Source: Planctomycetaceae bacterium UBA4732 (GTDB taxonomy: Bacteria; Planctomycetota; Planctomycetia; Gemmatales; Gemmataceae). From it: DNA of 11,665 bases. How positions within the stretch are numbered: position 1 is the stretch's first letter; the number at the start of each line of letters is the position of its first letter. The DNA is taken from assembly GCA_002404095.1 (NCBI GenBank), contig DHJA01000233.1, forward strand, positions 6,319-17,983, in the 5' to 3' direction. The notes beneath the pieces are model-generated. The model searched no databases, was not told where the DNA came from, and worked only from the letters and a program-made list of their open reading frames with translations. Shown in pieces: positions 1-6,836 of this stretch. Both the position numbers and the translations under genes were made by a program.

Positions 1-2
1 AG

Positions 3-21
3 GGGCGGGGGCTCCCCGCCC
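3..21. repeat. GC-rich hairpin B1 just past the phospholipase D gene
   Basis: An 8-bp perfect stem (3-10 with 14-21) closes a 3-base loop, of the form GGGCGGGG-gct-CCCCGCCC. It begins 8 bases beyond the stop codon of the phospholipase D family gene. Read on the minus strand, it closely matches one half of the element at 2650-2732 (GAAGGGCGGGG, a short loop, then CCCCGCCCCT), so I treat both as one repeat family. It could slow or end transcription of the upstream gene, but no T-run is visible before the window ends. Confidence 0.6.
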
Positions 22-28
22 TTCGCGT

Positions 29-1429
29 TCATAGGAACAAGTCGGCCAAGAGTTCGGAAAGGTAATCGGCCGGCCCCACCGAAAGACGCTCCGTCAACTC
101 CCACTCCGGGCGCATGTCCGCGCCGAATAGCCCCTCCTCCAACTCGCGGATCACTGGCCCGTCGCCGATGGACAGCCCCAGTTCATGGTTGCGCCGAAGG
201 CTGAGCGCGTCGAAGTTTCCCGTGCCGACATAGGCCCAACGGCCATCGACCACCGCCGTCTTGGTGTGCATCAAGCCGGGGTAAATGTAAACGCGGACGC
301 CGGCGCGCAGCAGACGGTTGGCCGTCACGCGATTCGCGCGGTTGATCGTGTCGGTCACGTCCTGAAGAGTCAACACCACGCGGACATCCACTCCCCGGCG
401 CCGTGCCTTTGCCAGCTTTGAAAGCAATAAGGTATCCGTAAGGTAGGGATTTTCGATAGTGATGGAACGCCGCGCGGAGTCTACTTCGCGGTATAGAGTT
501 TGACCCAGCTGACGCTGAAGTGGGCCGCTTTCCACCAGGCGCGCGACGGCGTTCCCAGGGACAGTCGGCGCACACGACAGGGAGGGCGCCGCACGGCCGC
601 CCTGTTGCCGCCAGAACATCTCAAAGATCATATCCGCTTGCGCCGCCAGGGGGCCGCATAGCGTTAATGACAAGTCGTGGTCTTCAACGAACGCGCGCCG
701 GGTGAAGTTGCGGCCGCCGCTCCAGGCCGTCGCTCCGTCTACCACCACCAGCTTGCGATGATCAAAATGAAGGCCGGGGTCGCGCGTGCGAATTAACTGG
801 ACATACGGCTGGTGAGACAACCAGCAGACGACTCGGTTGACTTCCCTGGCGGACGCTTCTTTGGGTTGGCCCTGAAGGAGGTTACCGCCGCCGTCCACCA
901 GAATCCGCACCGGCAGATGGGGGCCGGCGCGAGAGGCCAACCGTGAGGCGATCTCCATGCCGATGGGGTCGTCGCCCCACAGGTACATCAGTACGTCAAT
1001 GCGGCGCCCGGCGTTGTCGATCATCTGATCGAGCGCGGCCAGCGCCTCGGAGCCGTCGATATACGGCCGGATTAGGGCGGGTTGGAGTTCCTCGTCCGGC
1101 GCCTGCATCCCTTCGGATTCATGGCATGGCGACAGCGGGCCGGGTGGACGTTCCAGATTCATGACGACGCGCTTGCGAATCAGACCGGCCCCGGCGGAGC
1201 GAATAAAGCCGGTAACATCGGCAAAGAAGGTCAAACCGGCGCGGAGCGGTCGCCGCGTCGTTTGCACGGCCGTATCGGCGAATACCTGCTTGGCGGCCAC
1301 GACCTTCCGAGACGGCCCGAAGTCCTGTTCGTCGGCGGACGCCGCAGCGGAAATGAGCAGGCAGCTCGCCAACAAAACGGACGACGCCACGACGACAGGC
1401 CGCCACAGGTTGAGGGAAAGCGTCTCCAT
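29..1429 (-). CDS. Secreted phospholipase D family protein with two HKD motifs (cardiolipin synthase-like)
   Basis: The 466-aa protein has a hydrophobic N-terminal segment (residues about 11-31, ending in an Ala-rich stretch before ADEQ) that looks like a signal peptide or anchor. Residues about 34-117 resemble nothing I recognise. Two phospholipase D halves follow. The first has H224-x-K226-x4-D231 with GGRN at 238-241; the second has H388-x-K390-x4-D395 with GTGN at 402-405. Both HKD motifs are complete, so catalysis by the usual His phosphoenzyme route is plausible. The family includes cardiolipin synthases, phospholipases and nucleases. The ENPYLTD stretch (326-332) opening the second half and the layout favour the cardiolipin synthase-like group, but an exported enzyme could instead be a phospholipase or nuclease. 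The ATG at 1429 lacks a strong Shine-Dalgarno sequence; the start is supported by the signal peptide. It stands apart from its upstream neighbour, behind hairpin A1. Confidence 0.87.
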   Translation of the reverse strand: METLSLNLWRPVVVASSVLLASCLLISAAASADEQDFGPSRKVVAAKQVFADTAVQTTRRPLRAGLTFFADVTGFIRSAGAGLIRKRVVMNLERPPGPLSPCHESEGMQAPDEELQPALIRPYIDGSEALAALDQMIDNAGRRIDVLMYLWGDDPIGMEIASRLASRAGPHLPVRILVDGGGNLLQGQPKEASAREVNRVVCWLSHQPYVQLIRTRDPGLHFDHRKLVVVDGATAWSGGRNFTRRAFVEDHDLSLTLCGPLAAQADMIFEMFWRQQGGRAAPSLSCAPTVPGNAVARLVESGPLQRQLGQTLYREVDSARRSITIENPYLTDTLLLSKLAKARRRGVDVRVVLTLQDVTDTINRANRVTANRLLRAGVRVYIYPGLMHTKTAVVDGRWAYVGTGNFDALSLRRNHELGLSIGDGPVIRELEEGLFGADMRPEWELTERLSVGPADYLSELLADLFL

Positions 1430-1554
1430 ATTTAAGGGGGTAATCGACTAACAGCGGAACGGAGGGCGAGCGAGACCTAGGCAAGCGCTGCGGAAGGGCG
1501 GAAGGGCGCGCCGCGTTCTTACGCCTGGGCAAGCTGTGCCTCTGAGGCGCTACT

Positions 1555-1617
1555 GTTTAGCCGCGACCCGAAGGGGAGCGCAAAGCGGATGCGCTCCCCT
1601 TCGGGTCGCGGCTAAAC
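1555..1617. repeat. Long perfect hairpin repeat, family A copy 1
   Basis: The arms 1555-1582 and 1590-1617 are perfect reverse complements (28 bp) around a 7-base loop. The outer end reads GTTTAGCCGCGACCC. The element begins 10 bases after the stop codon of the DUF1080 gene in its reading direction. A second full copy lies at 4159-4222 and the first 20 bases of a third at 11646-11665. No T-run follows the stem on either side, so it is not a textbook rho-independent terminator, though it could pause polymerase or protect a 3' end. No target-site duplication is visible at the flanks. Confidence 0.95.
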
Positions 1618-1627
1618 GATCGCGCCA

Positions 1628-2599
1628 TCACTCCCCCGGCGTCAGCGACAGGTTGCGGAACTCAACCGGCCCGTGATCGCCCTGCAAGAGAATCGGCCCC
1701 GGTTCGCCTTCGTCGCTGTCCAACGCGCCGCCTGTGACGCCGGGGATGGCCTGCCGGTCGATGATACGCTCGCCGTTCAGCACGACCGTTACTGTGCGGC
1801 CCACAAGGGTCACGTCGAGCGTCTGCCACTCGCCCGCCTTCTTCGCAGCATTGACCGAGGGCGTCAGAAAGCCGTAGACGCCGCCGATCCGGTGGCTGTC
1901 TGGCTCCTCGCCGTAGTTGTCCTCGATCTGCACCTCATACCGTCCGCGAAGGTAGACGCCGCTGTTGCTGCCGGCGGAGTAGCGGAACTCCGTGCGCAGC
2001 TTGAAGTCCGTGAACTTCCGCTCTGTGGCCAAATCCGTGCCCGACGCCGCGTTCACGAGTACGCCGTCCTTGACGGACCAGTTGCTCTTGGCGTCGGCGG
2101 ATCGGGGCTTCCACCCCGTCAGATCCTTGCCGTTGCACAGTTCGATTGGCTCGCCCCAGGTCGGCGCCTTGGCGCGAATCAGCGAGGGCGCGCGCCGCCC
2201 CGTCCACTCCACGCGCTTGCCGTCGTCATCGGTCGTCTTGCCGTGGATCACGTCGCCATCAAGGGTTCCCTCGAAATCCACGTCGTTCTTGCGGCCCTCC
2301 CACTGCGGCGGCAGCGAGAAGTGGACGCGGCCGCCGTCGAACTCCACGCGCGAGATCGGCCGAGCGCTTCCGAAGTGGCCGACGAACGAGCCGACCAGCG
2401 TGGAATAGCCTGAAAGCCGGACTTCCAGCCAGGAGGGGTAGTCCCCATGTGTCCCCTGCACGACAAGATCCCAGCGGCCGCGGATGGACGGCGCCTCTTT
2501 CTTCGTCGGCTTGTCCTCCCCTCCGGCAAAGGATGTGACCAGGGTCGCCGTCAGGAGCGACGCGCTAATACTTACGCAGGAAAGTCCTCGCAAAAACAT
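1628..2599 (-). CDS. Secreted DUF1080 (3-keto-disaccharide hydrolase family) protein
   Basis: The 323-aa product starts at the ATG at 2599, which has GGAG 8 bases upstream and opens a signal peptide (MFLRGLSCVSISASLLTATL, likely cut near residue 26). The frame stays open to 2740, but that extension translates repeat B2 and is not a credible start. Residues about 38-140 form a beta-rich domain (GRWDLVV at 41-47, SWLEVRL at 56-62, WTGRRAPS at 132-139) resembling a small barrel that I cannot name. Residues about 150-323 are the DUF1080 fold (PF06439, concanavalin-like), with LCNGKDLTGW (154-163), SNSGVYLRGRYEVQIED (211-227) and PGPILLQGDHGPVEFRNL (300-317). Family members are described as hydrolysing 3-keto-glycosides, and planctomycetes hold many paralogues of unknown substrate. 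The Gfo/Idh/MocA gene two genes upstream is a possible source of keto-sugar. Export implies action in the periplasm or outside the cell. Confidence 0.88.
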   Translation of the reverse strand: MFLRGLSCVSISASLLTATLVTSFAGGEDKPTKKEAPSIRGRWDLVVQGTHGDYPSWLEVRLSGYSTLVGSFVGHFGSARPISRVEFDGGRVHFSLPPQWEGRKNDVDFEGTLDGDVIHGKTTDDDGKRVEWTGRRAPSLIRAKAPTWGEPIELCNGKDLTGWKPRSADAKSNWSVKDGVLVNAASGTDLATERKFTDFKLRTEFRYSAGSNSGVYLRGRYEVQIEDNYGEEPDSHRIGGVYGFLTPSVNAAKKAGEWQTLDVTLVGRTVTVVLNGERIIDRQAIPGVTGGALDSDEGEPGPILLQGDHGPVEFRNLSLTPGE

Positions 2600-2607
2600 A
2601 TTGAGGT

Positions 2608-2611
2608 CTCC
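2608..2611 (-). promoter_or_regulatory. Shine-Dalgarno that sets the DUF1080 start
   Basis: GGAG lies 8 bases upstream of the ATG at 2599. It favours this internal ATG over the more distal in-frame ATG at 2740, whose extra 47 codons read through repeat B2. Confidence 0.7.
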
Positions 2612-2649
2612 GTTTATCTTGTACTGGGACCGTGACACACAATCAGACC

Positions 2650-2732
2650 CTGTTCCGGAAGGGCGGGGAAACCCCGCCCCTACCGCGGTTTTTCTGTAGG
2701 GGCGAGGTCTCCTCGCACTCTTCCTAGAACAG
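2650..2732. repeat. Compound GC-rich inverted repeat B2
   Basis: The element is framed by CTGTTC (2650-2655) and GAACAG (2727-2732). Inside are two smaller hairpins: GGCGGGG-aaa-CCCCGCC near 2662-2678, and GCGAGG-tct-CCTCGC near 2703-2717. The two halves resemble each other in opposite orientation, sharing CGCCCCTAC on one side and GTAGGGGCG on the other. The left half resembles hairpin B1 at the start of the window. It fills most of the 137-base gap between the aminotransferase stop and the DUF1080 start. GC-rich intergenic repeats of this style are common in planctomycetes and several other phyla. Confidence 0.8.
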
Positions 2733-2736
2733 ATTT

Positions 2737-4137
2737 TCATTCCGCCCTCGCGTCATCCATTCGACTCATCAAGCGAACCAACAACGCCCCGGCCTCTCGG
2801 GCCTCGGATTCCGTAAGGATCAGCGGCGGCGCCACACGCACCACTTTCTTCGCTAACGGCCCCATGAGGTGAATGCCGTCACCTCCGGGTTCGCCGTGAT
2901 AACACGCCAGAACGACCGCATTGGCCCAATCCGAAGCTGTCCGGCCCGCGTGGTCGCGCGTTTCGACCCCCCACACCATACCGCCCTTTTCGCCCCTTAC
3001 ATGGGCGATAAACGGTAACTCTTTCAGCCGCAGCAGGGATTCCTCCAGCAAGGCCGACGCGCGTCGGCTATGGCCCAGCACGTCGCGGGCGGCGAACTCC
3101 TCCAACGTGGCCAGCACGGCGGCGCAGCACAGCGGGTTGGCGCTCCAGGTGTCCGACGCTTCGCCGTATTCGAGTACGCCTAATAGGTCGGCGCGGGCCG
3201 CCGCCGCCGCCACGGGGACGCCGTTGCCCAAGCCCTTGCCCAAAACCACCACGTCGGGTTCCAGTCCGTAAGTCTCGAACGCGAAAAGATCGCCGGTGCG
3301 CCCGAAGTTGGATTGTACTTCATCAAGGATGAAAATAAGGTCATTTTCACGGCAGAACGCTTGCAGCATCTGCAAGTACGTGGCGGGCGGGTGATAGGAG
3401 CCGCCGCCGCCGAGGTAAGGCTCCGTGATGAGTACGCTCAGTCGCCGGCCGAACTGCTGTTGTAGAGCGTCCAACTCGCGGCGGTATGGCGCCGGGTCGA
3501 AGGGTTGGCCGCGCTGGCTTATGTCGGCGCATTCGACCGTGGGAAAGCTTATGAAGCGCACGCGGCCGTCGCGGTCGCGGTCGGTTTCGCTTCCGGTGAC
3601 GGCGTTGGCCAGCCCTTTCTTGCCGTGAAAACCGTGGCGCGTCGCCAGGATTATGTCGCGCGAACGGTCGCGGGCCAGGGCGGCCCACAGCGCCTTCTGG
3701 ATCGCCTCGGAGCCGGACGCGGCCCACAGAATTTGTTCTATACGTCCGCCGCCGGGCCGGCCTTGCAACGTCTCGACCAGCCGGCGCGTCGCTTCGACCT
3801 CCAAGCCGGTCACGGCGTTGTAGGCGGTCATCGGCAGCGCGAGGAAATATCCTCCCGGCGAAGTCTCCTTAGCGGCGACGGTGGAATCCCAGCCCATGTA
3901 GGCCTTAAAGCGCTTCATCCACGTCTCAGAATTGTGGCCGAGGTTCGCCACTAATACCCCGGATGTGAAGTCATAAAGGCGCCGGCCTTCGGGCGTCCAA
4001 TGGAAGGCGCCGGCGCTGCGGGCCAACACCGCTTGCGAGGGCGTGTAGGTGCGCGAGGCGCGCGGCTCGTAACGCGCGGCGCCGGCGCGGATTGAGTTGG
4101 AGGCGTCTTCATGGGCGTGCTGGATGGGAGAGTTCAT
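2737..4137 (-). CDS. Class III PLP-dependent aminotransferase
   Basis: The 466-aa protein has the usual length and landmarks of aminotransferase class III: SGSEA (141-145) for phosphate binding, HGFHGKKG (168-175), LDEVQSNFGRTG (271-282) with D272 contacting the PLP ring nitrogen, and the Schiff-base lysine K301 in LGKGLGNGVPVAA. The WSANPL stretch (331-336) corresponds to the F/GNPL motif of relatives. It is cytoplasmic, with no signal peptide. The family covers acetylornithine, 4-aminobutyrate, diaminobutyrate, amino-sugar and other omega-aminotransferases, and nothing here fixes the substrate. The ATG at 4137 has GGAGG 4 bases upstream, a slightly short spacing. It follows the Gfo/Idh/MocA gene by 78 bases, most of which are hairpin A2, so cotranscription is possible but interrupted by structure. 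Confidence 0.92.
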   Translation of the reverse strand: MNSPIQHAHEDASNSIRAGAARYEPRASRTYTPSQAVLARSAGAFHWTPEGRRLYDFTSGVLVANLGHNSETWMKRFKAYMGWDSTVAAKETSPGGYFLALPMTAYNAVTGLEVEATRRLVETLQGRPGGGRIEQILWAASGSEAIQKALWAALARDRSRDIILATRHGFHGKKGLANAVTGSETDRDRDGRVRFISFPTVECADISQRGQPFDPAPYRRELDALQQQFGRRLSVLITEPYLGGGGSYHPPATYLQMLQAFCRENDLIFILDEVQSNFGRTGDLFAFETYGLEPDVVVLGKGLGNGVPVAAAAARADLLGVLEYGEASDTWSANPLCCAAVLATLEEFAARDVLGHSRRASALLEESLLRLKELPFIAHVRGEKGGMVWGVETRDHAGRTASDWANAVVLACYHGEPGGDGIHLMGPLAKKVVRVAPPLILTESEAREAGALLVRLMSRMDDARAE

Positions 4138-4158
4138 GAATCCTCCGGGGAAGAGAGT

Positions 4159-4222
4159 CGTTTAGTCGCGACCCGCAGGGGAGCGCGTAGCCCCGCGCTC
4201 CCCTGCGGGTCGCGGCTAAACG
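4159..4222. repeat. Long hairpin repeat, family A copy 2, overlapping a stop codon
   Basis: The arms 4159-4187 and 4194-4222 pair over 29 bp around a 6-base loop, with a single T/G mismatch (4166 with 4215). Compared with copy 1, the pair A1571-T1601 is replaced here by C4176-G4205, so both arms changed together. The right arm contains the stop codon (4216-4218) and last codon (4219-4221) of the oxidoreductase gene. The other end lies 21 bases before the aminotransferase start. Confidence 0.95.
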
Positions 4223-5502
4223 AGCGCCTCGTACAGGATAATCGGCGCCGTCTCGCCGGGCGTCTGTAACACCAGACCGCCGAGAGGTCCGTTGACGGTC
4301 GCCGCGCAGCCCGGCCGGCCCTCCGCGTGCCGGCGTAGTATCGCTTCCATCGCCTGCACCGTCGCCGTCACCGGCCTGTCGGCCGACAGATCGTTGTACG
4401 CCAACGCGCGCATTTGTCGTAAGCGCTCATCTCGCTCATCGGTTGAACCGCCGAACTCGACAAAGGCGATCTCCTCAAAGAACCTGCGTATCACCTCCAA
4501 ACCGTATCCACGTTGAGTGCGTTCGCCCCAAGGTTCCACGAACGCCGCGTTGTAGTGATGGTTGGGCGTGTATTTGTATTCGCCGGGCGACCGGTCCTCA
4601 ATGGTCACTTCGACGCCGCGCTTGCGTTGGTGGGCGTTCCATATGCCGTTGTCGAAGCGAAATTGGACTTCCTGCTCGACGTAACCGGGAAAATTGTCGG
4701 GCGTGACCCAGCTGGTGTGAATGTCGAAAGCCGCCTCGCGCCCATCGGAGTAAGCGTAGGTCATTTGTAGCTGTACCGAGTCCCAGGTGGGTCCGTCGGC
4801 GGGGCCAACGAGTCCGCGTTGACCGGTGGCGGTGACGCGCGTCAACCGCGCCGCCGGAGCGCCGAAGGTGAAGTCGATGAGCTTGATGTAGTGGACGGCG
4901 ACATAAGTTCCCGGATTGCGGCCGACGATCCACTCGGCGAACTGCTTGCCGCTGATCGACTTCGGCTCCAACAAGGAGCAATAGCCGTTGTTGACGTGAC
5001 GCAGAACGCCGTCCACAACATGGGTGCGCAACTTCTTATGGTCGGGGTCGGCCAGCTTGTGGTAGACGATCTTGGCGAGAACGCTGTTGCGACGTGCGAG
5101 GGCGTCAAGTTCGTCCAGTTCCTGCAAACGCAGCACTGACGGCTTTTCGATGAGGACGTGCTTGCCGGCCTCTAGGGCCAGGCGCGCCACATCGAAATGG
5201 CGGTCGTCCGGCGTGGCGACGCAAACGGCGTCCACGCCTTGCGCGAGCATTTCCGTCACGGCGTCCGGCCCCGCGCAACTGACAAAAGGGCCGAGCGCCG
5301 CTTGGCGGAGGCGTTCGGCCCGGCTTCCGGTACGGCTGGCGACGGCGGCCAATTCCACTTCGACCGAGCCGAAGTCACGGCGGTAAAGGCCGTCGGCGTG
5401 GAGTTGCTCGAAGACGGGGCGATAGGTTTCATCGAAGATCATGCCAAGGCCGGCCATGCCGACTCGGAGCCGATGCGAAGGCGTGAGGTTGACGGCATTC
5501 AT
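4216..5502 (-). CDS. Gfo/Idh/MocA family NAD(P)-dependent oxidoreductase
   Basis: The 428-aa protein opens with a Rossmann dinucleotide-binding segment, RVGMAGLGMIFDETY (13-27; G15, G18, G20). It has VATPDDRHFDVARLAL (95-110) and the family hallmark EKP at 119-121, where K120 is the usual catalytic lysine. The C-terminal half follows the family's beta-sheet domain; HYIKLIDF (204-211) lies where relatives carry the catalytic His/Asp motif. Members oxidise or reduce hydroxyl groups of sugars, inositols and amino-sugars; the substrate is not evident. No signal peptide is present, so it is probably cytoplasmic, unlike many planctomycete relatives with Tat signals. The ATG at 5502 is preceded by AGGA overlapping the end of the upstream gene, 9 bases away, suggesting coupled translation. 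The last codon (GTT) and stop (TAG) lie in hairpin A2, so the C-terminus may have been trimmed or replaced by the repeat. Confidence 0.92.
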   Translation of the reverse strand: MNAVNLTPSHRLRVGMAGLGMIFDETYRPVFEQLHADGLYRRDFGSVEVELAAVASRTGSRAERLRQAALGPFVSCAGPDAVTEMLAQGVDAVCVATPDDRHFDVARLALEAGKHVLIEKPSVLRLQELDELDALARRNSVLAKIVYHKLADPDHKKLRTHVVDGVLRHVNNGYCSLLEPKSISGKQFAEWIVGRNPGTYVAVHYIKLIDFTFGAPAARLTRVTATGQRGLVGPADGPTWDSVQLQMTYAYSDGREAAFDIHTSWVTPDNFPGYVEQEVQFRFDNGIWNAHQRKRGVEVTIEDRSPGEYKYTPNHHYNAAFVEPWGERTQRGYGLEVIRRFFEEIAFVEFGGSTDERDERLRQMRALAYNDLSADRPVTATVQAMEAILRRHAEGRPGCAATVNGPLGGLVLQTPGETAPIILYEALV

Positions 5503-5511
5503 CCACGCATC

Positions 5512-5808
5512 CTATCGCGGAGGCGGCGGAAGATAAAGGAGGCGGCGCCATAACGGGGGTTTCCCGTCTCCTTGGGAGAGAGACTCCGATGGCGCCCGTA
5601 GGCGGGCGACTTCCTGTTCAAGCGCCAGCACCCGATCCGCTAACTCCGGTGGGCTTGTCCTGTCCCTGACTTGGTTCGGGTCGATGCCTTGTTGGATCTT
5701 GGCCATCCGCTCCCTGTGAGCAAACCAAGCCGTTGCTATGTAATAGATAGCGCAGGCAAACGCTATCGAAGCAACGACCGCCGCGCCAGCCCACGATTCA
5801 GTCGCCAT
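5512..5808 (-). CDS. Small single-helix membrane protein with HRERMAKIQQGIDP motif
   Basis: The 98-aa protein has one transmembrane helix (residues about 8-29, AAVVASIAFACAIYYIAT) followed by HRERMAKIQQGIDP (31-44), a motif seen in small bacterial membrane proteins of the DUF6249-like type, often near phage-shock or sigma-factor genes. Residues about 55-72 (PPELADRVLALEQEVARLRA) look like a short amphipathic helix or coiled coil, and the tail is basic and proline-rich (PLWRRLLYLPPPPR). I chose the ATG at 5808 because GGAG lies 6 bases upstream; an in-frame TTG at 5820 overlaps that site and is unlikely. The gene ends 9 bases before the oxidoreductase start, so the two are probably cotranscribed. 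The function is unknown; a regulatory or scaffold role at the inner membrane is a guess. Confidence 0.75.
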   Translation of the reverse strand: MATESWAGAAVVASIAFACAIYYIATAWFAHRERMAKIQQGIDPNQVRDRTSPPELADRVLALEQEVARLRAPSESLSQGDGKPPLWRRLLYLPPPPR

Positions 5809-5814
5809 TGTAGT

Positions 5815-5818
5815 CTCC
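5815..5818 (-). promoter_or_regulatory. Shine-Dalgarno that sets the small membrane protein start
   Basis: GGAG with a 6-base spacer precedes the ATG at 5808. Because the site falls inside the alternative TTG-started frame (5820), it argues for the shorter protein. Confidence 0.65.
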
Positions 5819-6030
5819 AATTCCGAACAATGATTAGCAGCGAGGCAGGGGCAAACACAGCGAATGGTCGCCGCCTACCGTGGGAACGGGAGTTGTCGCC
5901 CTTTCCCGTAAATTCTCCAATCCAAAGAAACACCGTCGATTCCCGGCTCCCTGGATCGGCGGGATAGGCGCCGATTACGCTTTCGCCCATCCCGCAGCCG
6001 TTCCTATGAGGCACATGACTTGGTACTGAT

Positions 6031-6786
6031 TCAGGGCTTAGGTGGATGAATTGTCCCAGTGCGCGGTCCACCGTCGTCCGTCGGCACGGGTAGGCTGAGC
6101 GGTCGCCTGTTGTCGTAAGGGTCGGGCAGCGTTACACGGAAATAAGGGACCACTTTTGTGCGCTGGGGCATGGGGGCGGCGAGCGCCGCGTCGGCGGACG
6201 CCTCAAGAGTCGGATCGTCCAGGGGCGCGCGATCGGCCATCGGATGCGCCAGGATCGGCAGCGGAATCGGCTGGTTGGCGTCCACCGACGGCAAGTGTAT
6301 CCGGTCGCCGGTTATAAAGGAACGCGGCTGCGGCGGCTCAGGGTCGCCGCGGCGCAGCCCCAGCGTCTCATCAAGCGTGAGATGCGGCGCGAGCGGCTTG
6401 CGGGTTCGCTCGGCGGATAGGCGCGGCGGCAGAGCCTGACTCGGCGGCGGCGTCGAAGGCGGGGCGTCGAAGCCGGCAGGCGGCGTTAGACGGCGCGGGC
6501 CGGCGTTCGGCGCGTTCAGTGGTCCTTTCACCTCCGTCGGCGGCAATACCTTTGCTAGCAGCAATCCGCCGGCGTCGTCCGGGAAATGAAAGGGCGCCGC
6601 GTCCGCTTCCATGTCCTTCTTGGGATCGCTTGAGGCCTCTTTATCCGCGGAATGCGGCGAGGGTTCGGCAGCCGAAAGACTCTCGCTTGACGGCGCTACG
6701 ACCGCCGGACGGCCGCATCCCGCCGACGCCGCGACGACGCCAGCGAGGCATATATAAGGCAACCACGCGCTCGGACGGCTACACAT
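6031..6786 (-). CDS. Proline-rich putative lipoprotein, function unknown
   Basis: The 251-aa protein starts with a hydrophobic segment (YICLAGVVAASAGC, 11-24) ending at C24, which looks like a relaxed lipobox (S-A-G-C) and suggests lipid anchoring. The rest is low-complexity: many Pro, Ala, Ser and charged residues (for example PPSTPPPSQALPP at 108-120), probably extended or disordered. A more ordered C-terminal stretch reads VVPYFRVTLPDPYDNRRP (212-229) and may be the conserved part. I do not recognise the family. It follows the YdjY-like gene by 50 bases and is probably the last gene of the set starting at 8981. The ATG at 6786 has only a G-rich, non-canonical ribosome site upstream (GGGG). 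A role as a cell-envelope linker would fit its composition but is inference. Confidence 0.72.
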   Translation of the reverse strand: MCSRPSAWLPYICLAGVVAASAGCGRPAVVAPSSESLSAAEPSPHSADKEASSDPKKDMEADAAPFHFPDDAGGLLLAKVLPPTEVKGPLNAPNAGPRRLTPPAGFDAPPSTPPPSQALPPRLSAERTRKPLAPHLTLDETLGLRRGDPEPPQPRSFITGDRIHLPSVDANQPIPLPILAHPMADRAPLDDPTLEASADAALAAPMPQRTKVVPYFRVTLPDPYDNRRPLSLPVPTDDGGPRTGTIHPPKP

Positions 6787-6836
6787 TACCCCATTCCCCC
6801 CTACATCTATCGTGATAGGACGGCGAGCGGCCGCCC

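Noticed and set aside
1555..1617. Hairpin A1 as a rho-independent terminator
   Set aside because: The stem is far longer than usual and no T-run follows on either strand; occurrence in several identical copies points to a repeat family instead.
1673..2413. Long plus-strand open frame (246 aa) opposite the DUF1080 gene
   Set aside because: It is antisense to a well-supported gene; high GC and codon bias leave open frames on the other strand. The peptide has no recognisable domain and no ribosome site.
4159..4222. Family A hairpins as miniature inverted-repeat transposons (MITEs)
   Set aside because: No target-site duplication is visible next to the two complete copies and no transposase is in the window. 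Mobilisation in trans remains possible but is not shown.
5763..6071. Minus-strand open frame of 102 aa between the lipoprotein and the small membrane protein
   Set aside because: It overlaps both neighbours in other frames, lacks a clear ribosome site and has no coherent domain or signal peptide. A real small gene here cannot be wholly excluded.
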